A stretch of 64,000 nt of DNA from Nonomuraea candida. GTDB lineage: Bacteria > Actinomycetota > Actinomycetes > Streptosporangiales > Streptosporangiaceae. The notes under the pieces are model-generated. The model was not told the DNA's origin and made no database searches. It worked only from the letters and a program-made list of their open reading frames with translations. The stretch is from contig NZ_JOAG01000049.1 in NCBI RefSeq assembly GCF_000725485.1, positions 1 to 64,000 of the forward strand, in the 5' to 3' direction. Positions 46,500 to 53,883 of this stretch are shown one piece after another. The translations under genes were made by a program, and so were the position numbers. The stretch's first letter is position 1, and the number at the start of each line of letters is the position of its first letter.

Positions 46500-48839
46500 T
46501 CAGAGGCCGGCGACCCCGGTGATGCGGTGCAGGGCGAAGCGGTGCACGGCGGCCCTGGTCTCGTCGTACGCGGTCAGGTAGCCGCCCTCCATCCTGGCCG
46601 GCTCCAGGATGCGCGAGGTCGCGTTGCCCTGGGAGTCGAGGTAGCCGATCCACACCCGCACGCCCTGCTTGATCGCCTCCTGCAACGCGGAGATCGTGGC
46701 CGTCGCGGGCCCGCGCGGCACCTGGCCGCCGGGCGCGTCCACCGGCTCGCGGCGCGCCAGGTGGGCGGCGTCGCCGGCCCGCAGCGCGCGCACGGCCGCC
46801 GCCGCCACCTCGGGGTCGAGGCCGTTGGCCGAGGTCACGGCGCGGGCCGGCGCCAGGCCCTCGGTGCGGCGGCTCTCAAGCTGGGAGATGATCACGTCGC
46901 CGTCGAGCGACTCGGCGACGGGCGCGTACCCCATGGCGCGCAGCGAGTCGACCAGCGCCGCCCTGGAGGAGCGGGAGGCGATGACGGTCGGCGCGAGCCT
47001 GCGCAGCCGCAGCGCGGCCGAGCGCCGGTCGGCGGTGATCTGGTCGAGCAGCGCGGGGTCGTCGCAGCGGACGTACGCGCTCGCGGTGCCCACCCTGATC
47101 CGCCCGTGCCGCCTGGCCACGTCGGTCACCAGGTAGGACAGCGCCTGCGGCACCGGCGTGGCCGAGTGGCGCGCCAGCATCGACACCAGCTCCTCGCCGC
47201 CGTGCCCGGCGTCGAGCGCGCGCCGGATCGAGCCCTCGCTGAACCGGTAGACCGTGGCCCCGCCCTTGGACTCGACGTCGGCGGTGAGCGTCATCCAGCG
47301 GTTGAGCTCGCTCGTGAGCGGCCCCGGCGCGACGGCGGTCAGGTCGGCCTGGAGCAGCACGTGATCGACGGGCTCCGGCAGCAGCGGCGCGAGCACCCCG
47401 GCCGGCTCGCCGCCCTCGATCAGCGCCCGCCCCTGCGCCGAGAGCGCGCCCAGCCCCGTCACGCCGACCTGCTCGGCCTCGCGCAGCGTGAACTCGGTGA
47501 GCTGCTCGCGCAGCGGCCCCCGGCGGCGTGGCTGCTCCCACGCCAGCCGTTCGAGCACGGAGTCGCGGTCGGGCGCGAGGCCGGGAGCCGCCGCCAGCAC
47601 GCCCAGCGTGGCCGCCCTGACGCTCGGGGCGGAGGAGCGCCGCAGGTCGGTGTGCAGGGCGTTGAGCGGCCTGTCACGCTCGTCGCGGTCGCCGACCAGG
47701 CCCGGCACCCGGTCCATGTGCAGCCAGGTGGCCGCCAGCGCCGTCCACCGGTCGGCGGTGGACCTGACCCGCCACAGGTCGTAGCCGGAGGTCGGCAGCC
47801 ACTCGCCGTCGACGCCGCCGCCGGCGGCGATCAGCCCGGCCGCGTGCGCGACCTCGACCACCAGCGCCGCCACCCACTCGGGCAGGTCCAGCTCGCCCGC
47901 CGCGCGCTTCAGGTCGCGCACGCCGAGCCCGCCGGTGCGCAGCACGCCCGGCGGCTCCACGCTCCACCGCTCGCACAGCTCCTCCACGGCCCTGACGAAC
48001 GCGAACGCCTGCCCGGCCGCCGTCCGGTCGGCCAGCTTCTGGTCGCGCGCGGCCCCGTGCAGCGGCGGAGGCACGGCGAGCAGGTCGCGGTGCACCCGGC
48101 CGCCGCGCAGGTAGAGGCCGACCTCGCGGGGCAGCGTCACGCTCTCCTCGCCGGTGGCCGCCAGCAGGCCGCGGGCCAGCAGCTCCTCGATGGGGGAGCG
48201 GGCCGAGGCCACGGTGACCTCGCGCCTGGCGTTGGGCACCCGGCCGGTCGGCGGGCCCCAGGCGAGCTGGTCGAGCGCGCCCCTGGCCTCGGGCGAGACG
48301 GCGTCGATGAGCGGGGCGGGCGCGGCCAGCGCCGCCGCCAGCCGCTCCTTGCCGGTGCCCTTGGTGCCGGGGGCGACCTCGTCGGCCATCTCGTCCAGCT
48401 GCTCGGGCGCGTGGTGCCGGAAGGCGTCGACGGCCCTCGGACCCAGGCCCGCCGGGTCGTCGAGCAGCTTGCGCACGCCGGGGCCCAGCTCCAGCGCGTC
48501 GTCGGGGCCGTAGACCAGGGCCAGGTCGTACAGCCTGCCGAGCGCGGCGGACAGCGCGGGCTCCGGGTCGGCCTCGGTCAGCGCGGCGCCGACGAGCTCG
48601 CGCAGCGTGTCCTTCGAGGTCGGCCCGTCACGCACCGCCAGCGTCTCGACCACGGCCAGCGTGAACCGGTCGAGCCGGTCGAGCACCCTGCCGATCGCCG
48701 AAGGACTGGCGGCCCGCGAGGCGAGGCCCTCCAGATGCGCGGGCACCGGAGTGATCAACTCGGGACGCGCGGAGACGAGCGCCCGCAGCTGTTCGTCGGT
48801 GCGCCCCCTGATCCACTCCGTGAACTCCATCGTTGCCAT
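46500..48839 (-). CDS. XPB-associated helical/WYL-domain protein
   Basis: A 779-aa protein. The N-terminus (MEFTEWIRGRTDEQLRALVSARPELITPVPAHLEGLASRAASP) begins a long helical region. A central LLQADLTAVAPGPLTSELNRWMTLTADVESKGGATVYRFSEGSIRRALDAG matches the XPB/Ssl2 N-terminal-like domain. The C-terminal LQEAIKQGVRVWIGYLDSQGNATSRILEPARMEGGYLTAYDETRAAVHRFALHRI is a WYL domain. Mycobacterium tuberculosis carries such a gene (Rv0862c, by recollection) directly beside its XPB gene; here the two are 4 kb apart on the same strand. It probably assists XPB or binds DNA. ATG 48839 has a GGGGGG box upstream. Confidence 0.8.
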   Translation of the reverse strand: MATMEFTEWIRGRTDEQLRALVSARPELITPVPAHLEGLASRAASPSAIGRVLDRLDRFTLAVVETLAVRDGPTSKDTLRELVGAALTEADPEPALSAALGRLYDLALVYGPDDALELGPGVRKLLDDPAGLGPRAVDAFRHHAPEQLDEMADEVAPGTKGTGKERLAAALAAPAPLIDAVSPEARGALDQLAWGPPTGRVPNARREVTVASARSPIEELLARGLLAATGEESVTLPREVGLYLRGGRVHRDLLAVPPPLHGAARDQKLADRTAAGQAFAFVRAVEELCERWSVEPPGVLRTGGLGVRDLKRAAGELDLPEWVAALVVEVAHAAGLIAAGGGVDGEWLPTSGYDLWRVRSTADRWTALAATWLHMDRVPGLVGDRDERDRPLNALHTDLRRSSAPSVRAATLGVLAAAPGLAPDRDSVLERLAWEQPRRRGPLREQLTEFTLREAEQVGVTGLGALSAQGRALIEGGEPAGVLAPLLPEPVDHVLLQADLTAVAPGPLTSELNRWMTLTADVESKGGATVYRFSEGSIRRALDAGHGGEELVSMLARHSATPVPQALSYLVTDVARRHGRIRVGTASAYVRCDDPALLDQITADRRSAALRLRRLAPTVIASRSSRAALVDSLRAMGYAPVAESLDGDVIISQLESRRTEGLAPARAVTSANGLDPEVAAAAVRALRAGDAAHLARREPVDAPGGQVPRGPATATISALQEAIKQGVRVWIGYLDSQGNATSRILEPARMEGGYLTAYDETRAAVHRFALHRITGVAGL

Positions 48840-48875
48840 GGTATGTCCCCCCTGATTGGGGCAGCATTGCCAGGC

Positions 48876-49111
48876 GTGATAGAGCGCGCGGACCAGCTCG
48901 TGCTGAACTACGTCTCCAAGGCCGCCGACGCGGCCCACGGCGTGCTCAGTCCGGCCGGCGGCTCGACTTCGCCAGGCGGCTGCGGGCCGGGATCGAGGCG
49001 GGGTTCCAGGAGTTCGCCCGGCAGTTCTTCGACGTCAGCGGGACGATGTTCATGATCGGTACGGGGATCGGCGTCGTCCGGCCGGCCTACCGGCTGCTCG
49101 ACGTCAGCTGA
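48876..49111 (+). pseudogene. Small conserved actinobacterial gene with a frameshift
   Basis: From GTG 48876 one frame gives VIERADQLVLNYVSKAADAAHGVLSP. At about 48951-48957 the similarity continues in the next frame as RRLDFARRLRAGIEAGFQEF and on to a stop at 49109-49111. I recall actinobacterial proteins in which these two segments are joined as ADxLVLxYVSKAADAAHGVL followed by RLDFxxRLRxxIE. One missing base in a CCGGCCGGCGG tract explains the break. It is either a real frameshift or a sequencing error; the unbroken product would be about 78 aa. Confidence 0.6.
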
Positions 49112-49721
49112 CCGGCGCGGGGCTGGGCAGCAGGCCGACGGCCAGGCGCACCCAGGCGGAGACGAACTGGTCCTTCTCCGCGTGCCCCGGCAGCTCGCCC
49201 ACGGTCTCCAGGAAGAGCCGGTACTGCACCACGGCGCCGCCCAGCACGGCCGCGATGCCCGTCCAGTCGAGCTTGACGTCGCGGTATTCGGGCTGGGCCT
49301 GGAACCAGGAGACGATGGCGTCGAACATCGGCTGCAGCAGCCCCTCGCGCACGACCGTGACCAGCTCGGGGAACTGGCTCAGGTCGCGGAAGAAGACCCG
49401 GGTCAGCTCGGACTCCTCGCGCACCTTCGCCAGCCCGGCGCGGCACACGTGGGCCAGGCGCTCCTCCAGGTCCACCGAGGACTCCATGGCGCTCAGCTCG
49501 GCCATGCTCTCGGCCACCTGGACCCGCGTACGGCTGGCGTGCTCGTTGATGGCCGCGGCCAGCACCTCGTACTTGGACTTGAAGTGCCTGTAGAGCCCTC
49601 CCGCGCCCGGGGACAGCCCTGAGGCGGCCTCGATCTCGGCCACCGAGGTGGCGGAGTAGCCCCGCTCGGCGAACAGCCTCAGGGACTCATCGATGATCCG
49701 CTCACGGGTCGATCTGCTCAT
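49104..49721 (-). CDS. TetR-family transcriptional regulator
   Basis: A 205-aa regulator with the TetR N-terminal helix-turn-helix (RERIIDESLRLFAERGYSATSVAEIEAASGLSPGAGGLYRHFKSKYEVLAAAI) and a divergent helical ligand-binding domain. No effector can be inferred. It overlaps the broken small gene on the other strand by 8 bp. An imperfect palindrome upstream (TACCTCC-GTAA-GGAGAGTA, 49733-49751) could be its own operator. Confidence 0.9.
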   Translation of the reverse strand: MSRSTRERIIDESLRLFAERGYSATSVAEIEAASGLSPGAGGLYRHFKSKYEVLAAAINEHASRTRVQVAESMAELSAMESSVDLEERLAHVCRAGLAKVREESELTRVFFRDLSQFPELVTVVREGLLQPMFDAIVSWFQAQPEYRDVKLDWTGIAAVLGGAVVQYRLFLETVGELPGHAEKDQFVSAWVRLAVGLLPSPAPVS

Positions 49722-49962
49722 GTCTATGCTGATACCTCCGTAAGGAGAGTAATCGTTGCGGGGTGTCGGGCCGGATCAGGCGCGCCAGCGCGCGGCCGGG
49801 CGCGCGGCCGGGCGGGCGGCGGGCGGGTCCCCGGCGCGGGGTGCTCCACGGGTGCGGGTCACGGCCGCTCCTCTCCGATAAGTAATTCCTTTCTTCCCAT
49901 TCCCGTGCGCCCGGAACAAGGGCCGTTACCGGGGGTAGGAGAGCCTTTGGCATCCTGCACAT
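49722..49962. other. Divergent intergenic region
   Basis: 240 bp between the TetR and HAD genes, with the imperfect palindrome at 49733-49751 and a Gly/Arg-coding GC-rich block. No gene seen. Confidence 0.4.
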
Positions 49963-50583
49963 GTGACGACATCGGTGGGATTCGACCTTGACATGACATT
50001 GGCTGACACGCGGTCGGGCATCGCGGCCACTTACGACGAGATGGCCGCGCGATTGGGCGTGCCTTTTGACAGCGCCGCGATCGTCAGCCGGCTGGGCCCG
50101 CCGCTGGAGATGGAGCTGGCCAACTGGCTGCCCCTGGAGGAGGTCCCCGCGGCCGCCGATCTCTACCGGGAGATATATCCGGAAAAGGGGGTTCCGGCAC
50201 ACACCGCCATGGCAGGCGCCCACGAGGCCATCGCGGCCGTGCGCCGGGCGGGCGGCGGGGTCATCGTGGTGACGGGCAAGAACGTCCGTGACGCGCGCGG
50301 CACGGTCGCCGCGCTGGGGCTCGACGTGGACGAAGTGGTCGGCTCGGTTTTCGGCCACGACAAGGGATCGGCACTCGCGCGCTTCGGCGCGGCGGCTTAT
50401 GTTGGTGACCATGTCGCGGACATCGAGGCGGCACGTGCTGGCGGCGCCGTGAGCGTGACAGTTGCGACCGGCCCTTACACGGTGGGAGAGCTGCGTGATC
50501 ACGGAGCAGATGTGGCGCTGGGCGACCTGACCGAATTCGCCGCCTGGTTCGCCGGTTGGCGCGAGCACGATGAAGTCCGGTAA
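49963..50583 (+). CDS. HAD-superfamily phosphatase
   Basis: A 206-aa HAD hydrolase. Motif I is FDLDMTLADT (the second aspartate is retained, with Met replacing the usual Gly after it). An alpha-helical cap of the phosphoglycolate phosphatase type follows (IAATYDEMAARLG, LGPPLEMELANWLP), then VIVVTGK (motif II), GHDKGSAL (motif III) and AAYVGDHVADIEAARAGGAVSVTV (motif IV). The likely substrate is a small phosphometabolite. The start is a GTG without a clear ribosome binding site. The cold-shock-like gene follows after 93 bp. Confidence 0.85.
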   Translation: MTTSVGFDLDMTLADTRSGIAATYDEMAARLGVPFDSAAIVSRLGPPLEMELANWLPLEEVPAAADLYREIYPEKGVPAHTAMAGAHEAIAAVRRAGGGVIVVTGKNVRDARGTVAALGLDVDEVVGSVFGHDKGSALARFGAAAYVGDHVADIEAARAGGAVSVTVATGPYTVGELRDHGADVALGDLTEFAAWFAGWREHDEVR

Positions 50584-50676
50584 TTGTCCCGCATTTACCC
50601 GGTCGCCCCGGCGCTTCGCGGGGCATAACCTACATCCATCCGTCCTTCTTTTCGACTGTTTGAACGAGGTCCTCCT

Positions 50677-51072
50677 GTGCCGAGTGGCAAGGTCAAGTGG
50701 TACGACGCCGACAAGGGGTTCGGCTTCCTCACCCGCGACGACGGCGGTGAGGTCTTCGTGCATTCATCCGCGTTGCCCGCAGGCGCCGGTGCACTCAAGC
50801 CGGGCCAGAAGGTCGAGTTCGGGGTCGCCGAGGGCCGCCGGGGCCAGCAGGCGCTCTCCGTCAGGATCCTGGAGCAGCCGCCGACGCTGGCCAAGACCAA
50901 GCCGAAGGGCAAGCGGAAGAAGCCGGACGAGATGGTCGTCATCGTCGAAGACCTGATCAAGCTGCTCGACTGGGTCTCGACCTCCTACCAGCGGGGCAAG
51001 CATCCCGACGCCGCCCACGCCAAGAAGGTCGCCCAGGTGCTCAGGGCCGTCGCCGACGACCTCGACGCCTGA
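50677..51072 (+). CDS. Cold-shock-domain protein with C-terminal extension
   Basis: A 131-aa protein. Residues 1-66 are a cold-shock domain (GKVKWYDADKGFGFLTRDDGGEVFVHSSAL). A lysine-rich linker (KTKPKGKRKKPDE) and a 55-residue helical domain (MVVIVEDLIKLLDWVSTSYQRGKHPDAAHAKKVAQVLRAVADDLDA) follow. That doubles the normal Csp length and matches the CspB-type (Rv0871) actinobacterial form as I recall it. The GTG start follows GAGGTCCTCC. It likely binds RNA, with the extension mediating a protein contact. Confidence 0.9.
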   Translation: MPSGKVKWYDADKGFGFLTRDDGGEVFVHSSALPAGAGALKPGQKVEFGVAEGRRGQQALSVRILEQPPTLAKTKPKGKRKKPDEMVVIVEDLIKLLDWVSTSYQRGKHPDAAHAKKVAQVLRAVADDLDA

Positions 51073-51130
51073 CCGCCGCCCTGTCGGCTTCCGAGACACG
51101 CGCGAGCCCCGGCCTGCGGTAGCGGCCGGG

Positions 51131-51205
51131 GGGTCAGCCGTTCGGGGGTGGTGAGCGGGCGGGGGTCAGCCGTTCGGCTTGGGAGCGGGTGGGTCAGCCG
51201 TTCGG
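51131..51205. repeat. Three copies of a 15-bp repeat including a stop codon
   Basis: GGGTCAGCCGTTCGG occurs exactly at 51131-51145, 51163-51177 and 51191-51205. The last copy contains the stop codon (51194-51196) and final codons of the minus-strand MFS gene; the other two lie just downstream of it. Confidence 0.88.
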
Positions 51206-52867
51206 GTTGGTGAGCGGCTTGGTCGGGTCGAGCCGCTCCCCCCGTTGATCGGCCTGCCCGTCGGCGCCGGGGCGCCGCGCCGGTCCCGGAGGCCCGGCCG
51301 GTCCGGGGCGCTCGGCGTACGCGCCCGCCTCCGCGCGGGCGGCGGGCTCGTCGTACGGGGCGGGCTCGGCATACGGGGCGGGCTCGTCGTACGGGGCGGT
51401 CGCCGCGTGGGCAGCGGCCTCGGCGCGCTGACGGTGCAGCTTGGCCTTGGCCGCGCGCACCCGCTTCCTCCTGGAGATCAGCAGCCACCCGAGGGCGGCG
51501 GTCAGCGCGACGGCCAGCGTCACCAGCCCGGCCAGGCTGCTCTGCGTGAGCGACAGCACCAGCCCCACCAGGCCGCCGCACACCCAGGCGAGCTGCAGCA
51601 CCGCCTCGACCACGCCGAACGTGGACGAGCGCACCTCCTCGCCGATCTCCCGCTGCACGATCGCGTCGAGCGCCAGCTTGCCCAGCTCCTGGGCGAAGGC
51701 CGTGACCAGGGAGATCGCCAGCGCCGTCCACACGCCGAAGAAGACCGCGGTGGCGATGGTGGTCGCCGCGGTCACGGCCAGCGTGACCAGCACGAGGAGC
51801 TGGGGCGCGTGGTTGCGCGTCCAGTTCGCCACCGCCGCGCCGGCCAGGCCGCCCAGCCCGGCCGCGCCCGCGAGCAGCGCGATCGTCTTGGGGATGTCGA
51901 AGAACGGCTCCCGCGCCCACGGCTCGGACGGCGCCAGCCACGGCACCGCCTTGTCCTGCACCAGGAAGAGCAGGAAGAACAGCAGGAACCCGGAGAAGAC
52001 CCGGATGGCCACGTTGGCCCAGACCGCCTCGGCCACCGCCGGGCCCACCTTGAGCAGGGTGCGCCAGCGCGGGGCGCCGCCCTCCTCCTCCAGGTCGGGG
52101 GAGTCGACGTGGCGCGGCAGCCGTACGGCGGCGACGCCGAGCAGCAGGAAGGCCACCATGGCCACGCGCAGCACCGCGGCGCTGCCCAGCCAGGCGGTCA
52201 GGCCCGCGCCGACCGGCACCAGCACCCCGGCCGAGACCAGCGTGAACAGCGCCACCCGCGCGTTGGCCGACACCAGCGTGATGTCGGCGGGCAGCACGCT
52301 CGGCATGATCGCCGCCCGCGACACGTTGTACGCCTTCGACAGCACCAGCACGCCCAGCGCCCCGATGAACAACGTCGGCAGGTCGCCGGGGCCCACGGCC
52401 GCGGCCATCGCGAAGCACAGCAGGCCGCGCCCGAACAGCGTGCCCGCCATGACGTAGCGGCGCCCCGACCTGAACCGGTCGAGTATCGGCCCCACGAACG
52501 GCGCCAGCAGCGCGAACGGCACCATCGTGATGACCAGGTAGAGGGCGACCGAGCCGCGCGCCTCGCCGACGGGCACGCCGAAGAAGACGGTGCTGGCCAG
52601 CGCCACCGTGACGAGCGCGTCACTGGCGCTGTTGCCCGCCGACAGCTCGATCAGCCGGCCGAGCCCGGTGCGGCCCGCGCCGCCCGCGTACGTCAGGCGC
52701 CGGGTGGCCCTGCCGACTTTTCGCGCGCCCTTGGCGGTCGCTTTGCCCGCCCGCGCGGTGCCGCTCGCGGTGGCCCTGGTCGCGCGCACGGTCGCGCGTC
52801 CCGCGTCGGCGGCGCCGTGCGCCATTCGCCGCGAGATCTGGCGAGCTCGCTCCCAGCCTCCCTTCAC
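51194..52867 (-). CDS. MFS transporter with basic N-terminus and repetitive tail
   Basis: A 557-aa membrane protein. The first 70 residues are basic (KGGWERARQISRRMAHG, TARAGKATAKGARKVGRATRR). A 10-12 helix MFS domain follows (LIELSAGNSASDALVTVALASTVFFGVPVGEARGSVALYLVITMVPFALLAPFVGPILDRFRSGRRYVM, SSTFGVVEAVLQLAWVCGGLVG). The C-terminal tail of 90 residues has APYDEPAPYAEPAPYDEPAA repeats. I recall a comparable gene (Rv0876c) in mycobacteria next to the DUF3027 gene, as here. The GTG at 52867 is chosen at the start of the basic region. Substrate unknown. Confidence 0.82.
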   Translation of the reverse strand: MKGGWERARQISRRMAHGAADAGRATVRATRATASGTARAGKATAKGARKVGRATRRLTYAGGAGRTGLGRLIELSAGNSASDALVTVALASTVFFGVPVGEARGSVALYLVITMVPFALLAPFVGPILDRFRSGRRYVMAGTLFGRGLLCFAMAAAVGPGDLPTLFIGALGVLVLSKAYNVSRAAIMPSVLPADITLVSANARVALFTLVSAGVLVPVGAGLTAWLGSAAVLRVAMVAFLLLGVAAVRLPRHVDSPDLEEEGGAPRWRTLLKVGPAVAEAVWANVAIRVFSGFLLFFLLFLVQDKAVPWLAPSEPWAREPFFDIPKTIALLAGAAGLGGLAGAAVANWTRNHAPQLLVLVTLAVTAATTIATAVFFGVWTALAISLVTAFAQELGKLALDAIVQREIGEEVRSSTFGVVEAVLQLAWVCGGLVGLVLSLTQSSLAGLVTLAVALTAALGWLLISRRKRVRAAKAKLHRQRAEAAAHAATAPYDEPAPYAEPAPYDEPAARAEAGAYAERPGPAGPPGPARRPGADGQADQRGERLDPTKPLTNPNG

Positions 52868-52992
52868 GCCTACCAGTCTTACCCGATTGGTGCCGGATCT
52901 CATGGAGGGATCTGCCGTTGTGGGCCCCGGAGGTCCCGCGATGGGTGAGAATGAAGTGTGAGCGAACAGCACCTTTCGGCGGAGGCGGCCCG

Positions 52993-53793
52993 ATGAGCCG
53001 CACCAGGGCCCGCGTCTCCGCTCCCGACCAGGCCTGTGTCGCCGCGGTCGATCTGGCGCGCGCCGCGGCCGAGGAGCTGGCGCGGCCGGGCGAGCCCGGC
53101 GAGCACCTCGGCTACGAGAGCGAGGGCGACCGGATCGTCACCCACTACTTCGCCTGTCTCGACCGGGCCTATCGCGGCTGGCGCTGGGCCGTCACGGTCA
53201 CGCGGGCCTCGCGCGCGAAGAAGGTCACGGTGAGCGAGGCCGTCCTGCTGCCCGGCACCGGGGCGCTGCTGGCGCCCGAGTGGCTGCCGTGGAGCGAGCG
53301 GCTGCGCCCCGGCGACCTCGGGGTGGGCGACCTGCTGCCGACCGCCGACGATGACGACAGGCTCGCGCCGGGTTTCACCGAAACCGACGAAGAGGCCGAC
53401 CATCAGGCGGTTTTCGAGTACGGCCTGGGCCGGGCCCGTGTGCTCTCGGCCATCGGCAAGGACCGGGCTGCCAGACGCTGGCACGCGGGCGAGCACGGGC
53501 CGCACACACCGATCGCACACGCCGCACCCGCGCAGTGTTCCACCTGCGGGTTCTACTGGTTGCTAGCGGGCGGGCTGCGGCACATGTTCGGGGTCTGCGC
53601 TAACGAATACGCCCCCGATGACGGCAAGGTCGTGGCGGCCGACCATGGCTGCGGCGCCCATTCGGAGGCCGCCGTGCTGCCGCCGCCCGTGGAGCAGGCC
53701 ATCCCGATCCTCGACGACCTGGGCTACGACCTGATGGAGGAGGAGGCCGGCTCGGTCGACGAGTCGGCGTCGGAGGAGCTCGGCCACTCCTGA
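52993..53793 (+). CDS. DUF3027 protein
   Basis: A 266-aa protein with typical actinobacterial DUF3027 blocks: CVAAVDLARAAAEELARPGEPGEHLGYESEGDRIVTHYFACLDRAYRGWRWAVTVTRA, VTVSEAVLLPGTGALLAPEWLPWSERLRPGDLGVGDLLP, and C-terminal CSTCGFYWLLAGGLRHMFGVCANEYAPDDGKVVAADHGCGAHSEA. The last part holds four cysteines and histidines that could bind zinc. Its acidic C-terminus ends EEAGSVDESASEELGHS. Function unknown. The ATG at 52993 has GGAGG upstream. It is divergent from the MFS gene and precedes the large GHKL gene by 90 bp. Confidence 0.87.
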   Translation: MSRTRARVSAPDQACVAAVDLARAAAEELARPGEPGEHLGYESEGDRIVTHYFACLDRAYRGWRWAVTVTRASRAKKVTVSEAVLLPGTGALLAPEWLPWSERLRPGDLGVGDLLPTADDDDRLAPGFTETDEEADHQAVFEYGLGRARVLSAIGKDRAARRWHAGEHGPHTPIAHAAPAQCSTCGFYWLLAGGLRHMFGVCANEYAPDDGKVVAADHGCGAHSEAAVLPPPVEQAIPILDDLGYDLMEEEAGSVDESASEELGHS

Positions 53794-53883
53794 TCGCGGG
53801 TGTCGGCGCCGATGACACCCTTCCTGTCGGTGAAGGCCGCTACCCTACGGTGGCCCCCTACCCTCAACCAGGATTCGTGATCG

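Noticed and set aside
52958..52996. 12-codon leader ORF (GTG at 52958) overlapping the DUF3027 start as ATGA
   Set aside because: No ribosome binding site and no conservation evidence; a real GGAGG serves the ATG at 52993.
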